This document shows, piece by piece, positions 33,564 through 42,681 of a DNA stretch of 64,000 bases (its first letter is position 1; every line of letters starts with the position of its first letter). The stretch covers positions 124,001-188,000 of the forward strand of contig NZ_JAJVKV010000005.1 of assembly GCF_024198175.1 (NCBI RefSeq). Reading direction: 5' to 3'. The position numbers and the translations under genes were made by a program. Below the pieces are notes generated by a model. That model did not search any database. It was given only the letters and a program-made list of their open reading frames with translations, and was not told the origin of the DNA. The DNA comes from Pyxidicoccus xibeiensis. Lineage in GTDB: Bacteria > Myxococcota > Myxococcia > Myxococcales > Myxococcaceae.

Positions 33564-34325
33564 ATGACGGGAAGGCTGTATAGGGCCCTTGCGGTAGTGA
33601 CGACGCTCGTTTCCTCGGCGGCGATGGCGCAGGAGACCGAGGCGGCGAGCTCCAGCGTCAAGAGCGGGCTCGAGTTCACCTTGGGGCTCGGCTTCCAGGC
33701 CGGCGCGGGCTACGTCTACAAGAACGGTCCGCGCGCGGACGGAACGATTGGCGACGTGAAGCTCAGCGATGTGGCCAACGGCGGCATCGCGGGGTTGCTG
33801 GAGATCGGCTACCGCGCCAGCCCGAACTGGTTCATCGGAGCGCAGGGTCAGCTCACGAAGGTGCTGACGAAGAACAACCCGTACTCCTGCCCGGGCACTT
33901 TCGAGTGCGCGACGACCACCATCCGCCTCGGGCCCCAGGTGCAGTACCACTTCTCGCCCGAAGCCTCGTTCGACCCGTTCGTCGGCCTGGGCTTCGGCAT
34001 CGTCATCCTGAACACCACCGTGGAGGGCGACATCGCGCCGGCCCCCGGCGTCACGGGGAGCGTGGACATCGACAGCCAGATTCGCGGCCCTGAGTTCGTC
34101 AACCTCACCGTCGGTGGCAAGTGGCGGCTGAGCAACTCGCTGTCGTTCGGCCCGTACCTCACCGGCACCTACGCCCGGAACACGGTGCGCACCGGCACCA
34201 CCACGACGACGGTGAACATCCCTCCCGAGCTCGGCGGCGGCACCCGGACGACGGACCTGCCCGCCGTGGATGACGGCCCGTACGGCTACATCATCCTGGG
34301 CGTTCGCGGCACCTTCAACCTGTAG
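33564..34325 (+). CDS. Outer-membrane beta-barrel protein
   Basis: 253 residues: signal peptide (about 1-22, ending AMAQ), then alternating amphipathic strands with many Gly, Tyr, Ser and Thr (FTLGLGFQAGAGYVYKNGP; NGGIAGLLEIGYRASPNWFI; YIILGVRGTFNL at the end). This is the OMP_b-brl style of eight-to-ten-stranded barrels. Two Cys (CPGTFEC, about residues 109-114) could form a loop disulphide. The LysR gene runs divergently. The function is unknown; porin-like or adhesive roles are equally possible. Confidence 0.85.
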   Translation: MTGRLYRALAVVTTLVSSAAMAQETEAASSSVKSGLEFTLGLGFQAGAGYVYKNGPRADGTIGDVKLSDVANGGIAGLLEIGYRASPNWFIGAQGQLTKVLTKNNPYSCPGTFECATTTIRLGPQVQYHFSPEASFDPFVGLGFGIVILNTTVEGDIAPAPGVTGSVDIDSQIRGPEFVNLTVGGKWRLSNSLSFGPYLTGTYARNTVRTGTTTTTVNIPPELGGGTRTTDLPAVDDGPYGYIILGVRGTFNL

Positions 34326-34336
34326 TCTGTCTTCTC

Positions 34337-34373
34337 GGGTGTGACACGGAGCTGCTGGCTCCGTGTCACACCC
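34337..34373 (+). terminator. Strong terminator hairpin after the beta-barrel gene
   Basis: GGGTGTGACACGGAGC (34337-34352) and GCTCCGTGTCACACCC (34358-34373) form a perfect 16-bp stem around a 5-base loop, 11 bases after the stop codon. No T-run follows, but this is the strongest hairpin seen in the window. Confidence 0.8.
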
Positions 34374-34660
34374 CTGGGCCTCGGAAATGACGGTGCCCGG
34401 GCGGCCATGTCGCCTCGCGGCTTTCCGGTTCCGGCTGCGCCCCGTTCACGCAACCCACTTGCATTATTTTCCGCGTGGCGTCCCGGCCCCATCATGTCCG
34501 TTGACTGACGGACGTCGAGCCCGCGTGTCCCGCGGTCCGCGTGCGGTTCACCGCGCGTCGCTCCGTGTCCGCTGTGCCCGGGCCGCACCCTGCTCGTCGT
34601 CCCCGACGGCCCGGGTACCCCCGACACCGAGGAGCGACCCACCCGTCCACCAGAACAACG
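34374..34660. other. Non-coding stretch before the haloperoxidase remnant
   Basis: There is no gene with coding character. It holds an inverted repeat GTCCGT-N6-ACGGAC (34496-34513) and a short AT-rich patch (34461-34470). I see no haloperoxidase-like sequence in any frame here. Confidence 0.5.
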
Positions 34661-35611
34661 GCGACTCTGCACCGCCGCCTGCGCCCGGAGGAGTACGGCG
34701 GCCGCGTGCACAACACCCTCACCAACGCGCGCGTCTACCCGGTGCCCGCGGAGCTGCTCAGCTCCCCCGTGCTGCGGCTGGTGCTGGCGCGCACCGCCAC
34801 GCTCAACGGCGGCACCGGCACGTACCTGCTCCCCCAGGCCTTCCCCGAGGGCAGCCCCACGCACCCGGCCTACGCGTCGGGACACTCCACGTACATCGGC
34901 GCGGGCGTGGCCATGCTCAAGGCCTTCTCCGAGGACGGGCCCAGCCTCAACCCGCAGGTGCCGGACGCGAATGGCACGGCGCTCGTGTCCTGTTCGGGCG
35001 GCACGCTGATGATGTTCGACGAGCTGGACAAGCTGGCCTCCAACATCGGCGTTGCGCGGCTGTTCGCCGGGGTGCACTACCGCAGTGACCATGACCACGC
35101 GGTGCGCCTGGGCGAGCTGGCCGCGTACCGCACGCTGCAGGACTGGACGCGCCTGGACCCGGAGTCCTTCATCGGCTTCCGGGCCCGCCCCTTCAACGGG
35201 GAGACGCAGCTCATCATCAACCCCACGACGACGCTGCCCAACGCCGTCAGCAAGGTGCTGACCTTCTTCCTGGTGAGCGCCACCTCGGGCGCCGTCATCC
35301 GGACGCTCGTCAACGGCTCCCTGGTGGACCTCGGCGACCTGGCGGCGCAGGGCCACACCCAGCTCGACATCCGCGCCAACGTGACGCCGGCCACCGCGGT
35401 GCAGAGCGTCCGCTTCTATTGCGACGGTCAGCCCTGGGAGCCGGACAACACCGCCAGCTACGAGGTTGGTGACACGGTGGACGTGAACAACGGCAACCCC
35501 GTCGTCCTCGCGGCCGGCACCCACGCGCCGCGGGTGATTCCCTTCTCCGGCGGCAACGCCTTCGGCGTGACGGGCGTGCCGCTCACCATCCGCTTCACCG
35601 TGCAGGACTAG
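34541..35611 (+). pseudogene. 5'-truncated vanadium-dependent haloperoxidase
   Basis: The frame is open from 34541, but homology begins only near 34670 at LHRRLRPEEYGGRVHN. That is the end of the first vanadate-binding motif: the RP-containing part is present and the Lys-containing part is missing, as are the 300 or more residues that normally precede it. The rest of the catalytic core is kept: FPEGSPTHPAYASGHS (second motif, with SGH) and GVHYRSDHDHA (third motif, with the Arg and catalytic His). The last 120 residues are an Ig-like beta domain ending PLTIRFTVQD, of a type found on many secreted bacterial proteins. Without the Lys and the N-terminal half the enzyme should be inactive. The truncation point lies in GC-rich sequence with no visible mobile element. 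Confidence 0.75.
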
Positions 35612-35695
35612 CGGCCCGCGGCAGGGCCCGGGGCGCGCGGCTGGCGGCGCACCGGGCCCCCGCGCGGACGGGCGCAGGGTGTAGCCTTGGGCGGC

Positions 35696-36406
35696 ATGGG
35701 CCCTCCGGAGGCAGACACCGTCCAGTACAAGCGCGAGGCCGCCGCGTGGGCGGTGGACGCGTTCTTCCTTCCCGGCATGGTGGTGGGGCTGGGCACGGGG
35801 AGCACCTCCGCGTTCGCGGTGCACCGGCTGGCGGCGCTGCGCGCGCAGGGGCGGCTGCTGGACGTGCGGGGCGTGCCCACCTCGCGCGAGACGGAGGCGC
35901 TGGCGCACGGGCTGGGCGTGCCGCTCACCACGCTGGAGGAACACCCGGAGCTGGACGTCACCGTGGACGGCGCTGACGAGGTGGCCCCGGACTTCTCCCT
36001 CATCAAGGGCGGGGGAGGGGCGCTGCTGCGCGAGAAGGTCGTCGCGCAGGCCAGCCGGCGCGTCGTCATCGTGGTGGACGCGGGAAAGCTGTCCCCCCGG
36101 CTCGGCACCCGCTGGGCGCTGCCGGTGGAGGTGCTGCCCTTCGGCTGGCGCTCCCAGGCCCTCTTCCTGGAGTCGCTCGGCGCGCGGGTCTCGGTCCGTC
36201 ATGGCGCGGAGGGCGCGCCCTTCCACACCGACCAGGGCAACCTCGTGCTCGACTGCGCCTTCGGCCCGCTCCCGCACCCGGAGGCGCTGGCCCTGCGCCT
36301 GGGCGCTCGCGCGGGCATCGTGGGCCACGGCCTGTTCCTCGGCCTGGCGACGGACCTGGTCATCGCCGGTCCCCAGGGCGTGGAGCACCGCGCCCGCTCC
36401 AGCTGA
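35696..36406 (+). CDS. rpiA: Ribose-5-phosphate isomerase A
   Basis: 236 residues from the ATG at 35696 (a TTG at 35687 is also in frame). It interconverts ribose 5-phosphate and ribulose 5-phosphate in the pentose phosphate pathway. The family motifs are all present: VGLGTGSTSAFAVHRL (phosphate loop), VTVDGADEV with the catalytic Asp residues, LIKGGGGALLREKVVA with the conserved Lys, and VIVVDAGKLSPRLG. The C-terminal GNLVLDC strand is also typical. The length is normal. It stands between the haloperoxidase remnant and a long leader, so it is probably monocistronic. Confidence 0.96.
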   Translation: MGPPEADTVQYKREAAAWAVDAFFLPGMVVGLGTGSTSAFAVHRLAALRAQGRLLDVRGVPTSRETEALAHGLGVPLTTLEEHPELDVTVDGADEVAPDFSLIKGGGGALLREKVVAQASRRVVIVVDAGKLSPRLGTRWALPVEVLPFGWRSQALFLESLGARVSVRHGAEGAPFHTDQGNLVLDCAFGPLPHPEALALRLGARAGIVGHGLFLGLATDLVIAGPQGVEHRARSS

Positions 36407-36811
36407 CGCGCCTCGCGCCTGCTCTCCTCCTCCACGGGCCAGCGGCCCCCGCCAGCACGTCACGTGCGGGCGCCGGACACCCCTCGTGAATCCGGAAGCA
36501 GGGAAGCGGGTGGTAGCTTCGCGTCCGCGTCCGGCCGCCGTCTCCCGGACTCCGCACGCGTCTGTGTATTCAGGTGGAAGTGGGTGCGTGTGTGGCTTGG
36601 TAAATCCGCAATCCTGGGACTCTTGGAACAGTATTCGTGAAAGGCCACCGGCACAGGCGAAATCCGTCGCCGGAGCTGCAATGACACAGGCCTTTTGCGC
36701 ACGCTGGTGAAATCCTCACCGGCGGCGACAGGTGTACCGGTTAATCTTGCCGACGGCCCGCGCTCAAGAGGGGGATCTCTGGGAGCCATGGGTTCAGAGG
36801 GTGCCTTCCGT
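36407..36811. other. 405-base intergenic region with hairpin cluster
   Basis: It holds no gene. Around 36560-36640 it is distinctly less GC-rich than the rest of the window. The three similar hairpins listed separately lie at 36637-36722, 90-175 bases before the DUF1592 gene. Confidence 0.6.
36637..36722 (+). promoter_or_regulatory. Three related hairpins in the DUF1592 gene leader
   Basis: GTGAAAGGCCACCGG (36637-36651), GGCGAAATCCGTCGCCGG (36656-36673) and GGTGAAATCCTCACCGG (36706-36722) share a short stem, a GAAA start to the loop and a trailing CCGG. Between the second and third copy the stem pair changes from C-G to T-A on both sides, which keeps the pairing. This suggests RNA structure. 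Confidence 0.45.
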
Positions 36812-38410
36812 ATGCGAATCATTCGTTTCTGCGTTCCCGCGGCCCTGCTGCTCGCCGCCTGCACTGGCGACATCGCCGGAAAGGAGCCGCCGGAAGTCTC
36901 GGAGGCGGGTCCGGCGCGCGTCCGGCGCCTGACGCGAGCGGAGTATGACAACAGCGTCTCCGCCGTCGTCGGTGAGAAGGTCCAGGTGGCCCACGGCCTC
37001 GCGCCGGAGGACACCATCCTCGGCTTCAGCACCCATGACCGGCTCCAGGTGACGCCGCTGCTGGCGGACCAGTTGGACAACGCCTCGGCCAACGTGGCGG
37101 AGCTCGCCAAGTTCAAGCTGAAGATTCACGACAGGTGCCCCGCCGACGCGAACGAGGAGTCCTGCACCATGGACATCCTCTACCCCTTCGCCGCGAGCGC
37201 CTTCCGCCGGCCCCTCTCGGTGGAGGACCGGGCGGAATTGCTCGCCTTCTGGAAGGCGGCGCGCGCCGCCGCGGACCCCCAGACGGCGCACCGCATCTTC
37301 CTCCAGGGCATCTTCTCCTCGGCCTCGTTCCTGTACCGCACGGAGCTGGGCGGGCCCGGCGCGGGGAACAACGAGGTCGTCCGGCTGACGCAGCACGAGG
37401 CGGCCGCGGCGCTCGCGTTTGCCATCACCGGCGGCCCCGCCGACGCGGAGCTCGTCGCCGCGGCGGACGCCGGCCTGCTCAAGTCCCCGGACGAGCGCGA
37501 GAAGCACGCGCGCCGCCTGCTGGCCACCCCGGCCGCGCAGGTGCACCTCTACGGCTTCGTTCGCGAGTGGCTGGGCCTCACGGGCCTGGCCAACCTCAAC
37601 AAGAACAACCAGGTGTTCCCCGACTTCGGCGCGCCCTTCAAGGACTCCAGCCAGAAGGAGACGCGGGCCTTCATCAACCACGTGCTGGCCAACGAGGGCG
37701 GCTCCGTCCGGGAGCTGCTGGGCGCGGACTACACCTTCGCGGACGGCCGCATGTCGGAGTTCTACGGCATCCCCACCACGCCCGACGGCACCCTCGGCCG
37801 CGTGCCGCTGAAGGCCGCGCGCGCGGGCATCCTCACCCAGGCCAGCGTGCTGGCGACGTACGCCCTCTTCGACTCCAGCTCGCCCATCCGCCGCGGCAAG
37901 TTCGTCCTCACCCGGCTGCTGTGCCGCGAGGTGCCGCCGCCGCCCCCCTCCATCATCATCATCCCCCCCGCACCCGCCCAGGACTCCACCACCCGGGCCC
38001 GCTTCGCCGCGCACACCAACAACCCCGCCTGCGCGGGCTGCCACCGGACCCTGGACCCCATCGGCTTCGGCTTCGAGAACTTCGACGGCCTGGGCAAGCT
38101 GCGCACGCAGGAGAACGGCATCCCCATCGACGCCAGCGGCTCGGTGGAGCACTCCACCGGCAAGTTCGACTTCACCGGCGGCGGAGACCTGGCGCGCTTC
38201 CTCTCCACCAGCCCGGACGTGGCCGACTGTGTGCCCCTCCAGCTCTTCCGCTACGCCATGGGCCGTGACGAGGAGGCCGCTGACGCCCAGCTGCTGACCG
38301 ACATGCGCGACGCCTTCAAGGCGAACCCGCGGCTCTATCTGGGGGATGCGCTCGTGAGCCTCGTGCGCTCTCCCTACTTCGTCCACCGGCGCACCCCTGC
38401 CTCCGAGTAG
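36812..38410 (+). CDS. DUF1592-type lipoprotein with CxxCH motif
   Basis: 532 residues from the ATG at 36812, which gives a lipoprotein signal (LLLAAC, Cys17); an ATG at 36788 is also in frame. Domains in order follow the DUF1587/1595/1592/1588/1585 series of Planctomycetes and myxobacteria: VRRLTRAEYDNSVSAVVG (DUF1587), YPFAASAFRRPLSVEDRAEL (DUF1595), FLYRTELG and EAAAALAFAITGGPAD (DUF1592), then RGKFVLTRLLCREVPPPPP and NPACAGCHRTLDPIGFGFEN (DUF1588) with a single CxxCH heme-type motif, and a C-terminal DUF1585. The function of the family is unknown; the CxxCH suggests covalent heme. It is followed five bases later by the DUF1552 gene, its usual partner. Confidence 0.93.
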   Translation: MRIIRFCVPAALLLAACTGDIAGKEPPEVSEAGPARVRRLTRAEYDNSVSAVVGEKVQVAHGLAPEDTILGFSTHDRLQVTPLLADQLDNASANVAELAKFKLKIHDRCPADANEESCTMDILYPFAASAFRRPLSVEDRAELLAFWKAARAAADPQTAHRIFLQGIFSSASFLYRTELGGPGAGNNEVVRLTQHEAAAALAFAITGGPADAELVAAADAGLLKSPDEREKHARRLLATPAAQVHLYGFVREWLGLTGLANLNKNNQVFPDFGAPFKDSSQKETRAFINHVLANEGGSVRELLGADYTFADGRMSEFYGIPTTPDGTLGRVPLKAARAGILTQASVLATYALFDSSSPIRRGKFVLTRLLCREVPPPPPSIIIIPPAPAQDSTTRARFAAHTNNPACAGCHRTLDPIGFGFENFDGLGKLRTQENGIPIDASGSVEHSTGKFDFTGGGDLARFLSTSPDVADCVPLQLFRYAMGRDEEAADAQLLTDMRDAFKANPRLYLGDALVSLVRSPYFVHRRTPASE

Positions 38411-38415
38411 CCACC

Positions 38416-39858
38416 ATGCTCCGCCACCTCTCCCGACGCTCCCTGCTCCAGGCGCTGGCCGGCTCCACCGCGGCGCTTCCGCTCGCCAACCTGCTCGGCA
38501 CCACCGACGCCTACGCCCAGGCCACCGCGCCGCCGCTGCGCTTCATCGCCATCTTCACGCCCCACGGGTGCCTCCCGGAGTTCTGGAATCCCCAGGGCGG
38601 CGAGACGGACTTCACGCTCGACTTCCCCAACTCCCTGCTGGCGCCGCTCCAGGAGCACCGCAACCGGCTGCTCGTCCTGGACGGCCTGGACTACCGGGTG
38701 CTGTACGAGCATGGCCTGACGGGCCACGAGGGCGCGCCCGTCACCTTCCTCACCGGCAGCAAGGTCAGCACCGCCAGCGGTGACGACCTGCCGCAGAGCG
38801 CCTCGCTGGACCAGGTGCTGGGCAACGCCATCGGCGGCTCCACCCGCTTCCGCTCCCTCCAGCTCAACGCGTGGGAGCAATTCGGCGGCCAGCACGTCTA
38901 CAACAGCATCAGCTTCACGGCGAACGGCTCGCGCGTGCCCTTCGAGCGAGACCCCGCCGCCGTGTACCAGCGCCTGTACGGCAACGCGCCCCCGCCGGCG
39001 GCGGACCCGGGGGAGTCGGCGCAGCTCGTTGCCCGCCGCAAGAGCCTGCTGGACTTCCTCGTCAAGGACGCCAGCCGCCTGCGTGACAAGCTCGCCGCCG
39101 AGGAGCGCCAGAAGCTGGAGTCGCACCTGGAGTCGCTGCGCGACATCGAGCGCCGCCTGGGCTCGCTGGGCGGCTCGCAGGGGCCGGCGCCCGCCCCCGT
39201 GCCCGCGAGCGAGGCGTGCACCAGCGGCACCGTGCCCCCGGCCTACGGCCTGGACCAGCTCGGCAACCTCGCGCGGATGCCCGAGCTGACGCAGCTGCAC
39301 CTGGACCTCATCGCCAGCGCCTTCGCGTGCGACTTGACGCGGGTGGTGACGCTCACCATTCCGGGCCCCTCCATGCCGTGGGACGGCGTCAACGTCACCG
39401 ACGACGTGCACAACGACCTGGCGCACCTGCTGGACGTCACGGACGAGCCGCGGCGCACGCAGATTCGCGAGAAGATGGTGCGCGTGCAGCGCTGGTACGC
39501 CTCGCAGGTGGCGCACCTCATGACGCGGCTGGCCTCCATCCAGGAGGGCAGCGGCACCGTGCTGGACAACACGCTCATCCTCTGGGGCAACGAATTGGGT
39601 GACGCGGCGGGGCACATGAATGTGCGCGTCCCCACCGTGCTGGCGGGCGGCGCGGGCGGGAAGTTCCGCATGGGCCGCTTCCTCCGCCTGCGCGCGCCGG
39701 GCTCCAACCCGCTCTCCGGTTGGGACGGCCCCGGCACGCCGCTGCCGGGCGCCGTCGCCCACAACAAGCTGCTGGTGTCCATCGCCCGGGCCTTCGGGGT
39801 GAATGTGAATACCTTCGGCCACCCGGACTATGTCGGCCCGCTCGACGGACTGATTTGA
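38416..39858 (+). CDS. DUF1552 protein with Tat-type signal
   Basis: 480 residues. The N-terminus has a twin-arginine motif (SRRSLLQ, Arg7-Arg8) followed by a weakly hydrophobic stretch and AYAQA, so the protein is probably exported folded. The body matches DUF1552, a family related in fold to sulfatase/alkaline-phosphatase-like enzymes: FIAIFTPHGCLPEFWNP near the start, LLVLDGLDYRVLYEHG, and a late LIASAFACDLTRVVTLT and LGDAAGHMNVRVPTVLAGG. It sits five bases after the DUF1592 gene, and the two families are nearly always paired, so they should act together in the envelope. The reaction is unknown. Confidence 0.93.
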   Translation: MLRHLSRRSLLQALAGSTAALPLANLLGTTDAYAQATAPPLRFIAIFTPHGCLPEFWNPQGGETDFTLDFPNSLLAPLQEHRNRLLVLDGLDYRVLYEHGLTGHEGAPVTFLTGSKVSTASGDDLPQSASLDQVLGNAIGGSTRFRSLQLNAWEQFGGQHVYNSISFTANGSRVPFERDPAAVYQRLYGNAPPPAADPGESAQLVARRKSLLDFLVKDASRLRDKLAAEERQKLESHLESLRDIERRLGSLGGSQGPAPAPVPASEACTSGTVPPAYGLDQLGNLARMPELTQLHLDLIASAFACDLTRVVTLTIPGPSMPWDGVNVTDDVHNDLAHLLDVTDEPRRTQIREKMVRVQRWYASQVAHLMTRLASIQEGSGTVLDNTLILWGNELGDAAGHMNVRVPTVLAGGAGGKFRMGRFLRLRAPGSNPLSGWDGPGTPLPGAVAHNKLLVSIARAFGVNVNTFGHPDYVGPLDGLI

Positions 39859-39867
39859 GTCGGGCTC

Positions 39868-39944
39868 GCGCGGCGACCGCACCGCCGCGCCTGCTTCACC
39901 CGAGGCCCTGGAGGGAAGGCGCGCTGCCTTTCACCGGGGCCTCG
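39868..39944. terminator. Two nested or adjacent hairpins between converging genes
   Basis: GCGCGGCG (39868-39875) pairs with CGCCGCGC (39883-39890). Just after it, CGAGGCCC (39901-39908) can pair with GGGCCTCG (39937-39944), with GAAGGC/GCCTTTC pairing inside. They lie between the stops of the DUF1552 and YdjM-type genes and probably terminate in both directions. Confidence 0.5.
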
Positions 39945-39950
39945 TCGTCT

Positions 39951-41009
39951 TCAGGGCGCTGTTCCCCGCGGGCCCGCGGCCCCACCGTCCTGTGCCGGGG
40001 AGCGCGCCGGGGCTTCCCCGCGCCAGCGCCGCAGCAGCTCGCTCGCGCTGCCGCCCCGCTCCATGCGCGCGTCCGTCACCCGGTTGGCCGCGTCCAGGCG
40101 GATGACGAAGCCCAGCGTGGGCTCGCCGCGCAGGTGGTAGCGCAGGTCGGCGACGCGCACCTCGCGGCCTCCCTCGAAGGGCGTGAGGGTGATGAGCGGG
40201 AAGCGGGCCCACGCGAGCGCCTCGCGCACGGTGGGCACCGCGCGCACGTCCTCGGGGAGCACGTCGGCGGGGGCGGCGCCCTCCACGCGGCGGGCCTCGC
40301 GCGGTGCGCCCGTCAGGCCCACGTCACCCACGGCCAGCGCCCCTCCGGGCAGCATGGCCACGTAGCGCCAGGTGCCCACGGAGAAGGGCGCGGGGAAGAC
40401 GCGCACGGTGGTGGCCTGCGGATGGGCCGCCTCCACGCGCTCCGTCAGCACGCCCCAGGTGGCGACGCGCGCTCCCACGTACGCGGCCGAGCACGCCAGG
40501 CCCACGCACAGCGCCCGCCGCCACCAGGCGCGCCGGCGCCACGCCACCAGGGCCCCGGCCACGAGCGGCAGCGTCACCCACGGGTCCACCACGCCCGTCC
40601 AGTCCAGGCTGAGCCGGGTGTCGGAGAAGGGCAGGAGCAGCCGCGTCCCCCAGCCCGTCCACAAGTCGGGCAGGAGGTGGGCGAAGACGGTGGAGGCCAG
40701 GCTGGCCAGGAAGACGGGGCGGGGCCGCGCGCCGCGGAAGAGGGCGCACGCGCCCAGCGTCGCGCCGAGCGCCACCACCGGGGCGAAGAGGAGCGAGTGG
40801 GACAGCCCCCGGTGCGCCTGGAGCGCCACCGTCACCGCGTCGCCGCGCGCCAGCAGCGTGTCCAGGTCCGGCAGCTCCGAGGCGAGCACGGCGGCCACCA
40901 GCACCGCGCGGTCCGTGGGGGAGGCGCGCTCGGCGAGGCCGGGGCGCGCGTCCGGCCGGCGCAGTGCGCCGAGGGCCAGCCCGAGCAGCCCGTGGGTGAG
41001 GTTGTCCAT
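39951..41009 (-). CDS. YdjM-type membrane metal-dependent hydrolase
   Basis: 352 residues from the ATG at 41009. It starts with MDNLTHGLLGLALGAL and has LASELPDLDTLLARGD and AHRGLSHSLLFAPV, the three His/Asp-bearing motifs of the YdjM/DUF457 family of inner-membrane proteins annotated as metal-dependent hydrolases. At least four membrane helices lie between about residues 80 and 195. Residues 220-352 form a mainly soluble beta-rich C-terminal domain, ending in a disordered tail. A family role in membrane phospholipid or DNA-damage response has been suggested for E. coli relatives, but nothing here shows it. Confidence 0.88.
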   Translation of the reverse strand: MDNLTHGLLGLALGALRRPDARPGLAERASPTDRAVLVAAVLASELPDLDTLLARGDAVTVALQAHRGLSHSLLFAPVVALGATLGACALFRGARPRPVFLASLASTVFAHLLPDLWTGWGTRLLLPFSDTRLSLDWTGVVDPWVTLPLVAGALVAWRRRAWWRRALCVGLACSAAYVGARVATWGVLTERVEAAHPQATTVRVFPAPFSVGTWRYVAMLPGGALAVGDVGLTGAPREARRVEGAAPADVLPEDVRAVPTVREALAWARFPLITLTPFEGGREVRVADLRYHLRGEPTLGFVIRLDAANRVTDARMERGGSASELLRRWRGEAPARSPAQDGGAAGPRGTAP

Positions 41010-41166
41010 GGCGTGGCCCGTGTGTCTAGCGCCACGCCGCGTGGGATGCCAGGGCGCTCGGGGCTGTCCCCGGGCTGCCGGAGCCACTCCGAAACGACGA
41101 AGCGGGACGCCTGGCAAGCCCCGGGCGCCCCGCTCCTTCCTGCGGCTTCAGACGTCGGGGTGGGGA

Positions 41167-42477
41167 CTACCCGCCCAGCGCGCCGTTGATGAGGGGCGCG
41201 ACAATCTGCATGCCGGGGTCCTCGTTGTTGTACCAGTTCGTCGGCTCGTAGATGCGCACGCGCTGGTTGTCGTTGATGAAGCGCGACAGGAACACGTCCA
41301 TGCCCACCATCTCGCTGTAGCACTTGTACGTCTGGGTGAAGGGGAACTCGAGGTACTCGTACCAGTACCGCTTCTTCTCCATCTTCTGGCAGGCGTGCGC
41401 ACCGATGAAGGTGATGATGGTGCTGCAGTGGCTGGCGTTGATGGCGCGGTGGTGCGGGATGAAGTAGCTGAAGTTGTTGTAGAGGTTCAGCTCCTGCACG
41501 AGCCGGTCCTGGTCCTGCTTCCAGTAGCCATGGACGGACTCCTGGTCGTTGGGCGTGTGGAAGCGCTCATAGGAGAAGCGCGAGTAGTTGTAGTCGCGCG
41601 TGTAGCCCGTGTACGCCAGCTGGTCGTTCGGGAACTCCGTCGCCACCATGCGGTTGATGGAGCCGAAGTCGTTCATGTTGAAGGACGCCGGCAGCAGGCT
41701 GAACACCGAGTCCAGGTTCCACGACTGGCGAATCTTGTCGTGCAGCGCGCGCGAGCGGTACGTGGCGTTCGGCGCCAGGAAGATGGGGCCGGAGTCGTTG
41801 AGCAGGTAGCCCCGCGCCGGGTTCATGGTCTTCCGCAGGAAGTAGTAGCCGGCCGCCGTGGCCGTGCCGCCCGCGCTGTAGCCCGTCATCAGCATCTTCT
41901 GGACGTTGGGGAACTGCGTCTTCGCGTAGTTCGCAACCGCGATGGTGTTGGTGTAGCCGCTGTGGTGCCACGTCAGCGGCGGGTTCGCCCCCGTCTGGTC
42001 CACGTACGTCTTCACGTTGTTGCCGACGTGCACGTCACCCGTGCAGTACGGCACGTAGACGATGTTCCAGCCCTTCGTCACCAGGTCCTTCTTGCTGCGG
42101 CCCGGCAGGCCCGGGTCCGCGCCGTTGACGAGCGGCGACACGTACTTCGCCGTGAACTGGGTGATGTAGTCGTCGCCGATGCCGTTGGGGTTGGCCGCGC
42201 CCAGCAGGCCCGCGCGCCCGCTACACGTGTCGTAGTCCCAGCACGCGCCGCCGCCCTCGAACAGGAACATCAGGTTCGGCGAGCCCGTGCGGTGCACCCA
42301 GAACTTGAACTGGGAGCCGTTGCCACACTTCGTCCCCGGGAGCTCCACCTTCTGCCAGTTGTAGTTGTTGCCGCCGTCCACGAGTACTTCGACGATGGTG
42401 GAGACGATGACCTCGGCGCGAGCGGCACCGGGTACCAGCGCTGTGGCCATCAGGCAGGCCAGGAGAAGGCGCTTCAT
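41167..42477 (-). CDS. Secreted pectinacetylesterase/Notum-like esterase
   Basis: 436 residues with a signal peptide (about 1-21, ending ARAE). Motifs of the pectinacetylesterase/Notum family are clear: [16 protein letters not shown] (oxyanion-hole loop), GYSAGG with the nucleophile Ser201, LLNDSGP with an acidic residue, and a His late in the chain at INASHCST. It should act as a carboxylesterase outside the cell, removing acetyl or acyl groups from polysaccharide or lipidated protein. The gene has a GGAGG ribosome site and an AT-rich promoter region. Codon use looks ordinary for this genome. It diverges from a proline-rich membrane-protein gene. Confidence 0.93.
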   Translation of the reverse strand: MKRLLLACLMATALVPGAARAEVIVSTIVEVLVDGGNNYNWQKVELPGTKCGNGSQFKFWVHRTGSPNLMFLFEGGGACWDYDTCSGRAGLLGAANPNGIGDDYITQFTAKYVSPLVNGADPGLPGRSKKDLVTKGWNIVYVPYCTGDVHVGNNVKTYVDQTGANPPLTWHHSGYTNTIAVANYAKTQFPNVQKMLMTGYSAGGTATAAGYYFLRKTMNPARGYLLNDSGPIFLAPNATYRSRALHDKIRQSWNLDSVFSLLPASFNMNDFGSINRMVATEFPNDQLAYTGYTRDYNYSRFSYERFHTPNDQESVHGYWKQDQDRLVQELNLYNNFSYFIPHHRAINASHCSTIITFIGAHACQKMEKKRYWYEYLEFPFTQTYKCYSEMVGMDVFLSRFINDNQRVRIYEPTNWYNNEDPGMQIVAPLINGALGG

Positions 42478-42509
42478 TCAGGAACCTCCGGGTTTGGTGG
42501 GAATCCCTG

Positions 42510-42538
42510 ACTATACAATACAATTGCAAGAGAGTCAG
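42510..42538 (-). promoter_or_regulatory. Predicted sigma-70 promoter of the esterase gene
   Basis: Read leftward: CTGACT (42538-42533), a 17-base spacer, TATAGT (42515-42510). The -10 matches the consensus at five of six bases and the -35 at four. It ends 32 bases before the start codon, with GGAGG in between. The surrounding bases are unusually AT-rich for this genome. Confidence 0.6.
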
Positions 42539-42681
42539 CGCCTTTGTGCCTGATTCATGTTTCATGCGTGACAGCCAGGCGTGACTCGTTGCGGCAAAGA
42601 CAGCCAGGGGCTCGGCCGCGCCGCGTCATGAGCGGAGGTCCGGGTTGCCAGTGCAACGCGGCGCGCGGTATTCGGTTCGCC

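Noticed and set aside
36704-36760. A complete FMN riboswitch
   Set aside because: Only one arm (GGTGAAATCC..CACCGGCGG) resembles the element; the second conserved GGTGAAATTCC arm and the closing stem are not in place, and the downstream gene has no riboflavin link. Kept only as a hairpin cluster.
42508-42545. The AT-rich patch as a sign of horizontal transfer of the esterase gene
   Set aside because: The patch is only about 30 bases and fits a promoter; the gene itself has ordinary high-GC codon use.
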